From JBFIHF01 sp964411125 (GTDB lineage Bacteria > Myxococcota_A > Bradymonadia > Bradymonadales > Bradymonadaceae), in NCBI GenBank assembly GCA_964411125.1, contig CAYPJU010000035.1:1-61352 (forward strand): 61,352 nucleotides of DNA, given 5' to 3'. The notes beneath the pieces are model-generated. The model saw only the letters and a program-made list of their open reading frames with translations. It was not told the DNA's origin and did not search any database. Of the stretch, positions 34,462-42,925 are shown piece after piece. The translations under genes and the position numbers were made by a program. Numbering within the stretch: position 1 is the stretch's first letter; the number at the start of each line of letters is the position of its first letter.

Positions 34462-35413
34462 GTCGTATCTATCTTTCGGCGCCTCACATCGGTGAGGCCT
34501 CNNNNNNNNNNNNNNNNNNNNNNNNNNNNNNNNNNNNNNNNNNNNNNNNNNNNNNNNNNNNNNNNNNNNNNNNNNNNNNNNNNNNNNNNNNNNNNNNNNN
34601 NAGTCCTGGAACATGGACCCCGAGCTTTTGCGCGAGGCGCTGGACGACGCTGCCGCGGCGGACAAACTGCCCAAGGCCGTGATGCTGGTCCACCTGTACG
34701 GGCAGACGGCCGACATCGACCCGATTCGCGAGGCGTGCGACGAATACGGCGTTGCCCTGATCGAGGACGCCGCAGAGGCGCTCGGAGCGAGCTACAAGGG
34801 ACGGCATCCCGGGACGGATGGCCGGTTCGGCATCTTCTCGTTCAACGGCAACAAGATCATCACGACGTCGGGTGGCGGGATGCTCGTCAGCGACGACCAG
34901 GACCTGATCCAGCACGCGCGCAAGCTCGCGACGCAGGCGCGAGACCCGGCGCCGCACTACCAGCACAGCGAAGTCGGCTACAACTACCGCCTGTCGAACA
35001 TCTGTGCCGGCATCGGCCGCGGACAGCTCGAGGTGCTCGACGAACGCGTCGCCGCCCGGCGCGCGAACTTCGACTACTACGTGGAGCACCTCGGCGATCT
35101 GCCTGGCGTGGAGTTCCAGCCCGAAGCGGAGTGGGGCAAACACACGCGTTGGCTGACCGTGGTCACCGTCGATCCGAAAGAGGCGCCGACGACCCGTGAG
35201 AAGATCCGGCTGGCGATGGAAGCCGAGGAGATCGAGGCGCGCCCGGTGTGGAAGCCGATGCACATGCAGCCGATCTTTTCGGAGTGCCGGATGATTGGCG
35301 GGACGGTGTCCGAAGAGCTGTTTGAAGACGGGCTGTGTCTGCCTTCCGGCTCGGCCATGACGGACGAGGAGCGCGAGCGCGTCGTTGCGAGGTTTCGGGG
35401 CTGCTTCAACTGA
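34458..35413 (+). CDS. DegT/DnrJ/EryC1/StrS aminotransferase, interrupted by assembly gap
   Basis: A PLP-dependent sugar aminotransferase in two visible pieces. The first piece (34458-34501) gives MSRIYLSAPHIGEA; the second (34604-35413) starts SWNMDPELL and keeps the PLP lysine in FSFNGNKIITTSGGG and the RLSNICAGIGRGQLE region. The pieces are in different frames across the 100 N, so the gap size is arbitrary; family comparison suggests roughly 85-100 missing residues including SGTAA. The group (PglE, WbpE, ArnB) makes UDP- or dTDP-aminosugars. It overlaps the epimerase by 4 nt, so both feed the same sugar pathway. The protein is probably intact in the cell. Confidence 0.88.
34502..34601. other. 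Assembly gap of 100 N
   Basis: A run of exactly 100 N inside the aminotransferase gene, a conventional placeholder for a gap of unknown length. Coordinates beyond it are therefore nominal. Confidence 0.99.
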
Positions 35414-35499
35414 GGTTGGTCTACAGACGAACGCACCACACGACCGCAATTTCACGCTCGACGGAGGTCGTAGACGAACTCGTGACCCGCCCCTCGTTT

Positions 35500-36054
35500 C
35501 TACGCTGCATCACCCCATGAACGTATGACGCGAACGAGGTCGGAGACCCCGAGGGCCTCTTCCAGCGCGCCGAGAAGCTGAGTAATACGGACGACATCCA
35601 GCTCTTTCGTCGAACGAAAGACAGCTTCGGCATCACTGAGGTCTTTCGGACGACCCGCTAGAACTTTGGACACAATGAGGTCTTCGGGGGTGACCACGGG
35701 CACCTCGAGCCCGGGAGCAAACTCCTTCATCACGGCTCTCGCAAGAAACTCTGCCTCGAGTCCGCTGCGGCCGAGAACGATATCTACGGGAAAGCCGGAT
35801 TCGTGGACCGCGGGGAGGACGCTCGTCTGGGCGGCGAAAGTCCTGGGGTCGTCGACCTGAAGGATCAGACCGTGTGACTCCATGGTATCGATCAGGGCAA
35901 CGACGTCGTGAGGGGGCTCGATGGTGACGTCGACATCGGCCGTCGCTCGCGGTACGCCATACACGATCGTCGCTTGCGCTCCGAAGACGTACCAGCGCAG
36001 GTCGAGTTCGGCCGCTACGGCTGCGACGGCGTGGAGCGCCGCTTCAAGCCCCAC
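35500..36054 (-). CDS. Nucleotidyltransferase-fold protein (AbiEii/DUF6036-like)
   Basis: A 184-residue protein of the minimal-nucleotidyltransferase fold: WYVFGAQATIVYGVPRATADVDVTIEPP holds the G-x-A...D-x-D metal site (ADVDV), PVDIVLGRSG supplies a third acid, and VVTPEDLIVSKVLAGRPKDLSDAEAV is the C-terminal helical part typical of AbiEii-like toxins. GTG at 36054 is chosen (GAGG upstream, 11-nt overlap with the upstream gene); a longer frame to 36135 would run through that gene. The pairing with a small protein suggests a toxin-antitoxin-like module, but such folds also occur alone. Confidence 0.75.
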   Translation of the reverse strand: MGLEAALHAVAAVAAELDLRWYVFGAQATIVYGVPRATADVDVTIEPPHDVVALIDTMESHGLILQVDDPRTFAAQTSVLPAVHESGFPVDIVLGRSGLEAEFLARAVMKEFAPGLEVPVVTPEDLIVSKVLAGRPKDLSDAEAVFRSTKELDVVRITQLLGALEEALGVSDLVRVIRSWGDAA

Positions 36055-36286
36055 GTGAGCCTCTGGCCAGCAGTTCGGACAGCCGCTGGTGAGCAGCCCA
36101 GTCCTCCTCGCGGTCCGCCCTCGTTGGCCAATCACTGTGTCGCTTCGCGTGCTCCGTCAGGTCGGCAGCTGCGCGGAGCTTGGACGCAGGGTGCTGCGTT
36201 TGCCAGAAATCGCGGCCATTTGCCTCGAGAGCGTCCCAGTCACGATTCATGAAGCCGGCGATGTCAGAAGCATCGTACGTACTCAT
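36044..36286 (-). CDS. Small protein upstream of the nucleotidyltransferase
   Basis: An 80-residue acidic, helical protein of unknown family (MSTYDASDIAGFMNRDWDAL; then repeated Trp and His/Arg). It overlaps the nucleotidyltransferase by 11 nt and precedes it, the position where antitoxins of type II or IV pairs lie. No DNA-binding motif is recognised. Antitoxin role is inference from size and position. Confidence 0.55.
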   Translation of the reverse strand: MSTYDASDIAGFMNRDWDALEANGRDFWQTQHPASKLRAAADLTEHAKRHSDWPTRADREEDWAAHQRLSELLARGSRGA

Positions 36287-36505
36287 GGAGTGATTCTAGC
36301 AAAATGGAGAGCCGCGAGCGACGGGGAGTCTTGTCGAGCGGCCGGTCGCTCGTAGTCTGGCGGCGACTGTTTGCGGCCGGCGCCGGTTCGAGCCTTCGCT
36401 CCGGTGCTCGAATCAAACATTGACTGATGCGACCACTTTGCAGCCCTTGGAAACAATCTTTCGGATACCGTACCGTAACCGTCTGGAAGACCAGGAGGTG
36501 AATCG

Positions 36506-36850
36506 ATGAAAGGTATCGCTAAGCGCTTGTTGGTGGTCGCCATACTGCTCCAAGGGTGTGGAGAACGAGGCAAAGATGCCCCGGACGTAGGAGATGCTGA
36601 GGATGGTGGTCGGCAAGTAGATTCGCATGTCGACAGGCGCTCAACTGTGGGGAACAACGGAACGGATTCGGACTGCAGGGATGAATCGATTGATTGTTCT
36701 GAGGCTCCCTACTTCTTGAATCCTGAACGCGCGTCTTGTCGTCAGAGTCCGGTGAATCCCAATGCTTGGGAGTGCTCCGAGTGTCACGCCGACGACGAAT
36801 GCCCCAGCGGTTATGTTTGCCTGGGATATTCTGGCTGCATTCCGGAATAG
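36506..36850 (+). CDS. Small Cys-rich lipoprotein
   Basis: A 114-residue lipoprotein: MKGIAKRLLVVAILLQGC with lipobox LLQGC (Cys18). The mature part has a short Asn-Gly element (VGNNGTDSDC) and a C-terminal Cys module C-x-x-C-HADDECPSGYVC-x5-C, like the repeats in the surface protein at 2934. GGAGG at 36492-36496. Its base composition is lower in GC than neighbours, perhaps from recent acquisition. Function unknown; it may be paired with the lipoprotein at 36992, 141 bp downstream. Confidence 0.75.
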   Translation: MKGIAKRLLVVAILLQGCGERGKDAPDVGDAEDGGRQVDSHVDRRSTVGNNGTDSDCRDESIDCSEAPYFLNPERASCRQSPVNPNAWECSECHADDECPSGYVCLGYSGCIPE

Positions 36851-36991
36851 CGCGCGGATCTTGCTGTTGAGGCCCGTCATCGCTGGCGAGCTTCTCGAAG
36901 TGGTTCAGGCACAGGGACCCAATTGCAACGGCAACAAGATTACGTCCATCGCGGTGACGCCAGGCAACGGCGTGCAGATCAAGGAGTGGCA

Positions 36992-37672
36992 ATGAGATTT
37001 CGCATTCTGGTGTCTGCAGTGACGCTGCTCGCCGTAGCCTGCGGCGACGGGGAAGGCCCCGCGGATGGTTTCGATTTCGAGGAGGAACCGTACGTCTGCG
37101 ACCCATTGCCTTCCATTGCTCCTCCCGAACTCCGCAGGTGCGTCGAAGAAGAAAAGATTAGATATTCGAGAGACCTGGTGAAACTAGCCGGGTGTCAGCA
37201 TGCAGTGGCTACGATCGGGTTTGGGAGAACCAGCGTCGATTTCGCCCCCCTGAGCGAACTCGTGTACTTCGAAGGGAGAATGTCTTTCGGGCGCAACACC
37301 TTTGAGAACGTGGACGCGTTGAACCGGGTCGAGCGCGTCAGCGAGCTCTTTTTTGGCGACGAACGGGCGTACCCGGGGTTCACGCGTCTGAGAGAAGTGG
37401 ACCACAAATTGGGGCTGGGGACGCTGGATGGTGCGGAGATCTCCAGCCTCCGCTCTCTGAGGCGAGTCGGAGGGTTGACGGTGTCGTCCGGAGTCTTACC
37501 CGACCTGGACAAGCTGGCTTGTCTCGAGAAGATCGACGGCGATGTGGAAGTGGGACGTGGCGTCCTCGACGGGGGAGAAGCGAAGGTCGAGCTCCGTCGG
37601 CTGATGGAGCGCGTCGAGATCACCGGTGGGTTTGTCGTGATGGGCGAGGAGTGGGATCCGGCGCAGGACTGA
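36992..37672 (+). CDS. Lipoprotein with leucine-rich/receptor-L-like repeats
   Basis: A 226-residue lipoprotein: MRFRILVSAVTLLAVACGDG with lipobox AVAC (Cys17). The mature part shows short beta-strand repeats with hydrophobic spacing (LSELVYFEGRMSFG, LNRVERVSELFFG, LRSLRRVGGLTVSSG, LACLEKIDGDVEVG) as in receptor L-domain or LRR-like solenoids. Two exact hairpin repeats begin at its stop codon. Start with AAGGAG upstream. Binding partner unknown. Confidence 0.7.
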   Translation: MRFRILVSAVTLLAVACGDGEGPADGFDFEEEPYVCDPLPSIAPPELRRCVEEEKIRYSRDLVKLAGCQHAVATIGFGRTSVDFAPLSELVYFEGRMSFGRNTFENVDALNRVERVSELFFGDERAYPGFTRLREVDHKLGLGTLDGAEISSLRSLRRVGGLTVSSGVLPDLDKLACLEKIDGDVEVGRGVLDGGEAKVELRRLMERVEITGGFVVMGEEWDPAQD

Positions 37673-37724
37673 GCGGCGAGGACGCCGCTCCACCGATGAG
37701 CGGCGAGGACGCCGCTCCACCGAT
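37671..37724. repeat. Two exact 27-bp palindromic repeats
   Basis: Two identical 27-bp units (37671-37697, 37698-37724), each holding GAGCGGCG-AGGA-CGCCGCTC, an 8-bp perfect stem with a 4-nt loop. The first overlaps the lipoprotein stop. A third, unrelated hairpin AGCGGCC-GCA-GGCCGCT lies at 37774-37790 by the thiolase stop. They may serve as transcript ends for the convergent genes or be a REP-like element. Confidence 0.8.
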
Positions 37725-37788
37725 GAGTCACCAAAGCGGGCCAACGCGCGGAGCGCGCTTCCCATCGGAAAGCAGCGGCCGCAGGCCG

Positions 37789-38964
37789 CTACTTCCGATA
37801 CATCGTGACGACGGCGGCGCCGCCGAGGCCGAGGTTGTGTTGCAGCGCGACCTGCGCGCCTTCGACCTGGCGCTTGTCGGCCTGGCCGCGTAGCTGCCAG
37901 ACGAGCTCGGCGCACTGGGCGAGGCCGGTGGCGCCCAGGGGGTGGCCCTTCGAAAGTAGGCCGCCCGAGGGGTTGGTGACGACCGAGCCGCCGTAGGTGT
38001 TGCCGTCGTCCCAGATGAACTTCTCGGCTTCGCCTTCCCCACACAACCCGAGGCCTTCGTAGGTGAGTAGCTCGTTGGCGGTGAAGCAGTCGTGAAGCTC
38101 GCAGACGTCCACGTCCTCGGGGCCGATGCCGGCGGCCTCGTACACCTGCTTCGAGGCGGCGACGGTCATGTCGTAGCCGACCATCTTGATCATCGACTCT
38201 TCGAAGCTCGAGGGGTAGTCCGTGGACATCGCCTGGGCGGCGATATAGACCGGGTTTTCGATGCCGTGCTTCTTCACGAATGCGTCCGAGGCGAGGACGG
38301 CGGCAGCCGCTCCGCAGGTCGGAGGGCAGCACTGGAAGCGGGTGAGCGGGTCGAAGACCTGCGGGGAGTTCATCACCTCGTCGAGGCTGAGCTCGTCGCG
38401 GAAGAGGGCGAACGGGTTGTGCTTCGCGTGCTTTCGCGCTTTGACGGCGATCTTGCCGAACGTTTCGCGCTTCGTGCCGTGCTCCCAGATGTATTCGCGG
38501 CCGGCGCCGCCGAACATCTGCGCGGTGGGCGGGGCGCTGCCGAAGCCCTGGACGTTGGACATCACGTCGAAGTGCATGTCGACGGGGGGCGTGCGGTCGT
38601 TGAACTTCGAGCCGAGGGCGCCCCGCTCCATCTGTTCGAAACCGATGACGAGGGCGCAGTCGATGATGCCGCCTTCGATCGCCTGCTTGGCCAGCATCAG
38701 CGCGGTCGAGCCGGTCGAGCAGTTGTTGTTGACGTTGAAGACGGGGATGCCAGTGAGGCCGACTTCGTAGACGGCGCGCTGGCCGCAGGTCGAGTCGCCG
38801 TAGACGTAGCCGGCATACGCCTGCTGGATCTCGTCGTACTCGACCCCGGCGTCTTTGAGCGCCTCGCGCGCCGCGCCCGAGGCCATGACGTAGTACTCGT
38901 CGGATTTGCCCGGTTTTCCGAACGGGACCATGCCGACCCCGATGACGTTCACTCGATTGCCCAT
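37789..38964 (-). CDS. SCP2-type thiolase (SCPx/lipid-transfer thiolase)
   Basis: A 391-residue thiolase of the SCP2-thiolase subgroup, which cleaves branched or sterol-side-chain 3-ketoacyl-CoAs. The nucleophile is Cys82 in NNNCSTGSTAL; HDCFTANELLTYE supplies the His/Asn region and GHPLGATGLAQ the second His. NVQGFGSAPPTAQMFGGAGREY is typical of SCPx-like enzymes. It lacks the SCP2 domain seen in animal SCPx, but the large enzyme on the same strand upstream carries three. Cytosolic. Pathway partner: the multifunctional enzyme at 39662. Confidence 0.9.
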   Translation of the reverse strand: MGNRVNVIGVGMVPFGKPGKSDEYYVMASGAAREALKDAGVEYDEIQQAYAGYVYGDSTCGQRAVYEVGLTGIPVFNVNNNCSTGSTALMLAKQAIEGGIIDCALVIGFEQMERGALGSKFNDRTPPVDMHFDVMSNVQGFGSAPPTAQMFGGAGREYIWEHGTKRETFGKIAVKARKHAKHNPFALFRDELSLDEVMNSPQVFDPLTRFQCCPPTCGAAAAVLASDAFVKKHGIENPVYIAAQAMSTDYPSSFEESMIKMVGYDMTVAASKQVYEAAGIGPEDVDVCELHDCFTANELLTYEGLGLCGEGEAEKFIWDDGNTYGGSVVTNPSGGLLSKGHPLGATGLAQCAELVWQLRGQADKRQVEGAQVALQHNLGLGGAAVVTMYRK

Positions 38965-39037
38965 GTTGCTCTCCTGGCGTGGCGTTTTCGTAACGTTTGC
39001 TTCGTTGTGTCCGGGCGAAGCCGAGGCGTCGTCCGGT

Positions 39038-39511
39038 TCAGTATCTGTCGCTCCCGCACCACGTCGCCGTCTCCGCGGCTTCGCAGTCGGTGTCCTGGCT
39101 TCCGACCATTCCGGTCATGTTGTAGTCGCACCGCACCTGCCCGATCGTGGCGGCTGGGTCGAAGCAGCATCCAATCAGCTCGGGTTCGTCTTCGGGGCGG
39201 GTCTTCTCGCAGTAGACGCCCGGCCGCCAGTCGGAGCCGACGCACTGCATCTCGGCCGTGGTGGCGTCGAACTCGGGCGCGTAGAGCTCGCGGCAGCTCA
39301 GGAACGACTCGCACGATCCCAGAAACTCGCCGGCGGGCCGGCAGTCGGCGGGGCCCGCGTCGTCGGTGCCGCCGTTGTTGGAGGCGCCGTTGTTGGACGC
39401 CCCGTTGTTGGATGCGCCGTTGTTGGATGCGCCGTTGTTCGAGCCGTTGTTGTCTCCCCCACACGCTGCGAGAGCGAGGACTGCTACTGCCATCACGATC
39501 GATTGTTTCAT
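39038..39511 (-). CDS. Lipoprotein with Asn-Asn-Gly linker
   Basis: A 157-residue lipoprotein: MKQSIVMAVAVLALAAC with lipobox ALAAC (Cys17), followed at once by a linker of NNG-[AS] units (about 21-45) and a compact domain with eight Cys (CRPAGEFLGSCESFLSC, CEKTRPEDEPELIGCC, CDYNM, CEAAETATWC). Start at 39511 with GGGGA upstream. It lies between the thiolase and the multifunctional enzyme but its role in lipid metabolism is doubtful. Function unknown. Confidence 0.8.
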   Translation of the reverse strand: MKQSIVMAVAVLALAACGGDNNGSNNGASNNGASNNGASNNGASNNGGTDDAGPADCRPAGEFLGSCESFLSCRELYAPEFDATTAEMQCVGSDWRPGVYCEKTRPEDEPELIGCCFDPAATIGQVRCDYNMTGMVGSQDTDCEAAETATWCGSDRY

Positions 39512-39661
39512 CTGTTTCCCCTGGTCGAAAGACGTCGTTGGATTGGGTCCGAAATTGCGTAGCACAGTCGCTGTTCCGCACCAATGCGGGCGGTGCGGAC
39601 GGTCCTCTCCACCGGGTGTCCGTCCGTCAGTTCGCATTGGCGGGGCGCGTCTTTCAACGGT

Positions 39662-42634
39662 TCAGAGCCCTTTGAGAAAGCCCAGCTTGTGGGCGTTGTC
39701 GTGCTCGCCTTCGAGGCACAGCTCGCCGCGCATGAACGCGCCGCGTGCCGAGCCCGTCTCGGCGATGTCGGCGAGCGCGTCGTCGCTGAGCGAGAACGTC
39801 GTCGCGGCATCTCCTTCGACGCCCTCGGTGACCTTTCCGTCGCCGGTGAGATCGACCGTCCAGGTCGAGGCCGGGTCCGAGAGCTGGAAGCGCAGCACTG
39901 CGCCGACCTCGGAGGCGAGCCCGGGGTTTTCGGCGAGGCGGGCCTTCAGCCCTTCGAAGATGCGGCTGGCGCTCGCCGGTTTGGATGCTTCGACGGGTGC
40001 GGCGGTTGCGCCTCCGAGGAGCGAGCGGCCTTCGGCACGGGCCTTCGCGACGGCCTTCGCGGCTTCCTTCGGGTCGATCTTCTGCAGGAAGTCGAGCTTC
40101 TGCGACGCCATCAGGTCGCCCGAGATCTTCAGGTCGCCCTTCGAGAAGAGCTTCATCGGATCGGCTTCGCCGCGGGTCATCGCGAGGAAGTTGTCGGTCG
40201 ACAGGACGAGCGTGCAGTCGGCTCCGTCGCCGCCCGCTCGGACGGCGCCCTCCTTGAGGTCGATCGTCCAGGCGGAGTCGGGCTCGGTGAGCTTGAAGAG
40301 GAACGTCTTGCCGATACTGGTGAGGGCGTTGTTCCCTTCGACGTAGGACTGAATGCCGAGGAAGACGTCCTCGACGATGTCGTCGGAGGAGCCTCCGGCC
40401 GCGTCGCCGCCGGCGCCGCCGAGGCGCTCTTTGGCGGCGTCCATGACGAGCTGCGGATCCATCTTCTGCAGGAAGTCGAGCTTCTGCGACGCCATCAGAT
40501 CGCCGGAGATTTTGAGGGCTCCCGAACTGAACAACTTCATCGGGTCCGCTTTGCCGGCGCACATCTGCATGAAGTCCGAGTCGCTGAGCTGCAGCGTGCA
40601 GTCGGGTTTGACGGTCTCACCCTGGGCGACGGCGGCGCTCTTCGTGTCGAGCGTCCAGGTCGACTTCGGATCGGTGAGGCGGAACTGGAAGACCTTCCCG
40701 ATCCGCTTCACGTCGTCGGCGTTCTGGTTGAAGTAGGTCGCGATGCCGGAGAAGACGTCGTTCGAGTTCGGCTCGGCGTTGACGACCGCTCCGCCAGCGA
40801 CGACCTCCTCTTTCGCCTTCGGCTTCTTCTTCGGGATCTCGTCGTAGAGCTCGACGGCAGCGCGGGTGACGACTTCGCTGTCGCGCTCTTTCACTTTGAC
40901 GCGGAAGACGATCTTGCCGTCCTCTTTCCACATCTCGGTGACGAGGGTTTCGCCGGGGACGACGCTGTCGGCAAAGCGGACGGCGATCGACTTGAAGTAG
41001 CGCGGGTCACCGTCGCAGAACTCGTTGATGACGTGGCGGGCAGCGAATCCGTAGGTGCACAGCCCGTGGAGGATCGGGCGCTCGAAGCCGAAGGCTTTGG
41101 CCATCCCCGGGTCGGCGTGCAGCGGGTTCCAGTCGCCGGTCAGCCGGTAGAGGAGGGCCTGGTTGGGATCGGTCTTCTGCTCGACGACCTTGTCGGGGGC
41201 GCGGTCGGGCGGGACGTTGGTCTCTTCGGTCGGGCCGCGGTCGCCGCCCCATCCGCCGGCGCCGCGGACGAGCGTCGTGACGCGGTTTCGGGCGAGGAGG
41301 TCGCCGTCGTCGTCGTAGGTGTCGACCTCGGTGACGACGAGGGCGTTCTTCCCCTTGTCCCAGATGTCCGAGATGCGCGCTTTGTGGGTGAGCTTCGCGT
41401 CGGTCGGAATCGGGCGCATCACCTCGGTGTACTGCTCGCCGTGGAGGATGCGGTCGAATCCGTAGTTCATGCCGGGAGGCTGGATCCCTTCCTTCGCGAG
41501 GTCCATGACGACGTTGAGGGCGGGGATGACGGTGTAGGTCGGCAGCGGCTGGAAGCCTTCGCCGTGGCCCTCGTAGACGTAGCGCAGCTCGTTCTCGTCG
41601 AGCGGATCTTCGGCGGCGCCGACGCCGAGGGCGTAGAGCGCGAGGTCCCGCTCGTCGTAGGAGGAGGAGCGTTCGGGGAACTCCCATCCGAGCGCTTCGT
41701 CGACGTCGATGTACTGGTTTCCGCCCTTGGACTCGCCGGCGTTGACGTTCGCCATGATCGGCGCCATCGATTCCATCACGGTGGTGGGGTACTCGGGGGC
41801 GTCGAACTCGGTGATGTCGTCCCAGGAGTTGCGGATGTTCTCGGGGGTGACGGCTCGTCCGAGGCGCCACATCTTGCCGCCGGCTCGTTGCCAGCGGAGC
41901 TTCGCGTAGAATCCGCCGCCGACCTCGAAGAGGCCGCCGTTCTCCTCGCAGTCTTCGTGGGCGAGCCAGGCGACGAGAGGGCTGACGAGCTCGGGCTCGA
42001 GGGCGTCACAGACGTCCTTGGGGAGGACCGTTTCGGTCATGCGCGAGCCGGCGATCGGGGCGATGACGTTCGCGTGCACGTTCTTTCGCGCACCTTCGAC
42101 GGCCATCGAGTTGGTGAAGCCGACGAGGGCGAGCTTCGCCATGCCGTAGTTGACCTGGCCGAAGTTGCCGTAGATGCCGGCGGCCGACGCGGTGTTGACG
42201 ATGCGGCCGTAGCCCTGGTCGCGCATGTGTTCCCAGGCGGCGCGGGCGACCTTGTGGGCGCCGAGGACGTGTACCTGGTAGACGAGGTCCCAGTCTTGTT
42301 GCGACATCTTGTGGTAGCTGACGTCGCGCAGGATGCCGGCGTTGTTGATGACGATGTCGACGGTGCCCCAGGTGTCGAGCGCGGTCTGCACGACTTTCTC
42401 GCCGTCGACGACGGAGTCGTAGTTGGCGACCGCTTCGCCTCCCGCCTCTTTGATCTCGGCTACCACTCGGTCGGCAGCTTCGGAGCTTTCGCCCGACCCG
42501 GTGTGGGAGCCGCCGAGGTCGTTGACGACGACCTTCGCGCCGCGGCTCGCGAGCAGGAGTGCGTGGGAGCGGCCGAGGCCGTTGCCGGCGCCGGTGACGA
42601 TGGCGACCTTTCCGTCGAAACGCAGTTCGGACAT
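39662..42634 (-). CDS. Multifunctional beta-oxidation enzyme: SDR + hotdog hydratase + three SCP2 domains
   Basis: A 990-residue enzyme with the build of peroxisomal MFE-2 (HSD17B4). Residues about 1-305: short-chain 3-hydroxyacyl-CoA dehydrogenase (TGAGNGLG, NNAGIL, VNYGMAK with Tyr near 165 and Lys four later, SRMTETV). About 320-620: double-hotdog 2-enoyl-CoA hydratase 2 with TGDWNPLHAD, matching the [ST]GDxNPLH active-site motif. About 645-755, 785-885 and 905-990: three SCP2 lipid-binding domains, the first two sharing KLFS-x2-x-LKISGDLMASQKLDFLQK. Animal MFE-2 has one SCP2 domain. The start at 42634 has GAGGAA. With the thiolase it can complete oxidation of bulky acyl-CoAs. No peroxisomal-style tail is relevant here. 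Confidence 0.92.
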   Translation of the reverse strand: MSELRFDGKVAIVTGAGNGLGRSHALLLASRGAKVVVNDLGGSHTGSGESSEAADRVVAEIKEAGGEAVANYDSVVDGEKVVQTALDTWGTVDIVINNAGILRDVSYHKMSQQDWDLVYQVHVLGAHKVARAAWEHMRDQGYGRIVNTASAAGIYGNFGQVNYGMAKLALVGFTNSMAVEGARKNVHANVIAPIAGSRMTETVLPKDVCDALEPELVSPLVAWLAHEDCEENGGLFEVGGGFYAKLRWQRAGGKMWRLGRAVTPENIRNSWDDITEFDAPEYPTTVMESMAPIMANVNAGESKGGNQYIDVDEALGWEFPERSSSYDERDLALYALGVGAAEDPLDENELRYVYEGHGEGFQPLPTYTVIPALNVVMDLAKEGIQPPGMNYGFDRILHGEQYTEVMRPIPTDAKLTHKARISDIWDKGKNALVVTEVDTYDDDGDLLARNRVTTLVRGAGGWGGDRGPTEETNVPPDRAPDKVVEQKTDPNQALLYRLTGDWNPLHADPGMAKAFGFERPILHGLCTYGFAARHVINEFCDGDPRYFKSIAVRFADSVVPGETLVTEMWKEDGKIVFRVKVKERDSEVVTRAAVELYDEIPKKKPKAKEEVVAGGAVVNAEPNSNDVFSGIATYFNQNADDVKRIGKVFQFRLTDPKSTWTLDTKSAAVAQGETVKPDCTLQLSDSDFMQMCAGKADPMKLFSSGALKISGDLMASQKLDFLQKMDPQLVMDAAKERLGGAGGDAAGGSSDDIVEDVFLGIQSYVEGNNALTSIGKTFLFKLTEPDSAWTIDLKEGAVRAGGDGADCTLVLSTDNFLAMTRGEADPMKLFSKGDLKISGDLMASQKLDFLQKIDPKEAAKAVAKARAEGRSLLGGATAAPVEASKPASASRIFEGLKARLAENPGLASEVGAVLRFQLSDPASTWTVDLTGDGKVTEGVEGDAATTFSLSDDALADIAETGSARGAFMRGELCLEGEHDNAHKLGFLKGL

Positions 42635-42661
42635 GAGTTCCTCTCGGGCGATGCGGTTGAA

Positions 42662-42675
42662 TTAGTATTCACTAA
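42662..42675. promoter_or_regulatory. Palindromic operator-like site
   Basis: TTAGT-ATTC-ACTAA, a perfect 5-4-5 inverted repeat 28 bp before the start of the multifunctional enzyme gene, in the divergent region toward the desaturase. AT-rich against its surroundings. Typical of TetR-family operators; the regulator is not in view. Confidence 0.55.
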
Positions 42676-42691
42676 CTTGCGAGCGAGTTTT

Positions 42692-42705
42692 CTACCAAAC
42701 GGTAG
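42692..42705. promoter_or_regulatory. Second palindromic operator-like site
   Basis: CTACC-AAAC-GGTAG, a perfect 5-4-5 inverted repeat 30 bp from the first. The ACC-N4-GGT core is common in TetR-family operators that sense acyl-CoA. It could control the multifunctional enzyme and perhaps the divergent desaturase. Confidence 0.55.
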
Positions 42706-42925
42706 GGAGATTCACAAGCGTTTTGGGCGTTGTCGAGAGGGTTTTGTGGTCGGTTGCCCGGGGCGATCGTGAAGCGCTCCCGTGGCGTTTTTGGGCGGGA
42801 GTCGCTACACTCCGACCCTCGCGCTCCGCGGACGGTCCTCTCCGGCCCCTCGTCGTCCTGCGCTGAACGACCGACCATCCTCGGTGGCAGTTGGCCCCGG
42901 GGCACGCCTTACAGAGCGCCCATTC

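Noticed and set aside
36385..36413. A tRNA T-arm-like sequence (GGTTCGAGCC...GCTCGAATC)
   Set aside because: No acceptor, D or anticodon arms fit around it; read as a chance inverted repeat.
36762..36995. A 77-codon plus-strand frame overlapping the small lipoprotein
   Set aside because: It lacks a ribosome site and a signal and shifts frame inside a supported lipoprotein gene.
39584..42772. A 1062-codon plus-strand open frame opposite the multifunctional enzyme
   Set aside because: It is the antisense shadow of a clearly recognised enzyme in GC-rich DNA, with no ribosome site and no known domain.
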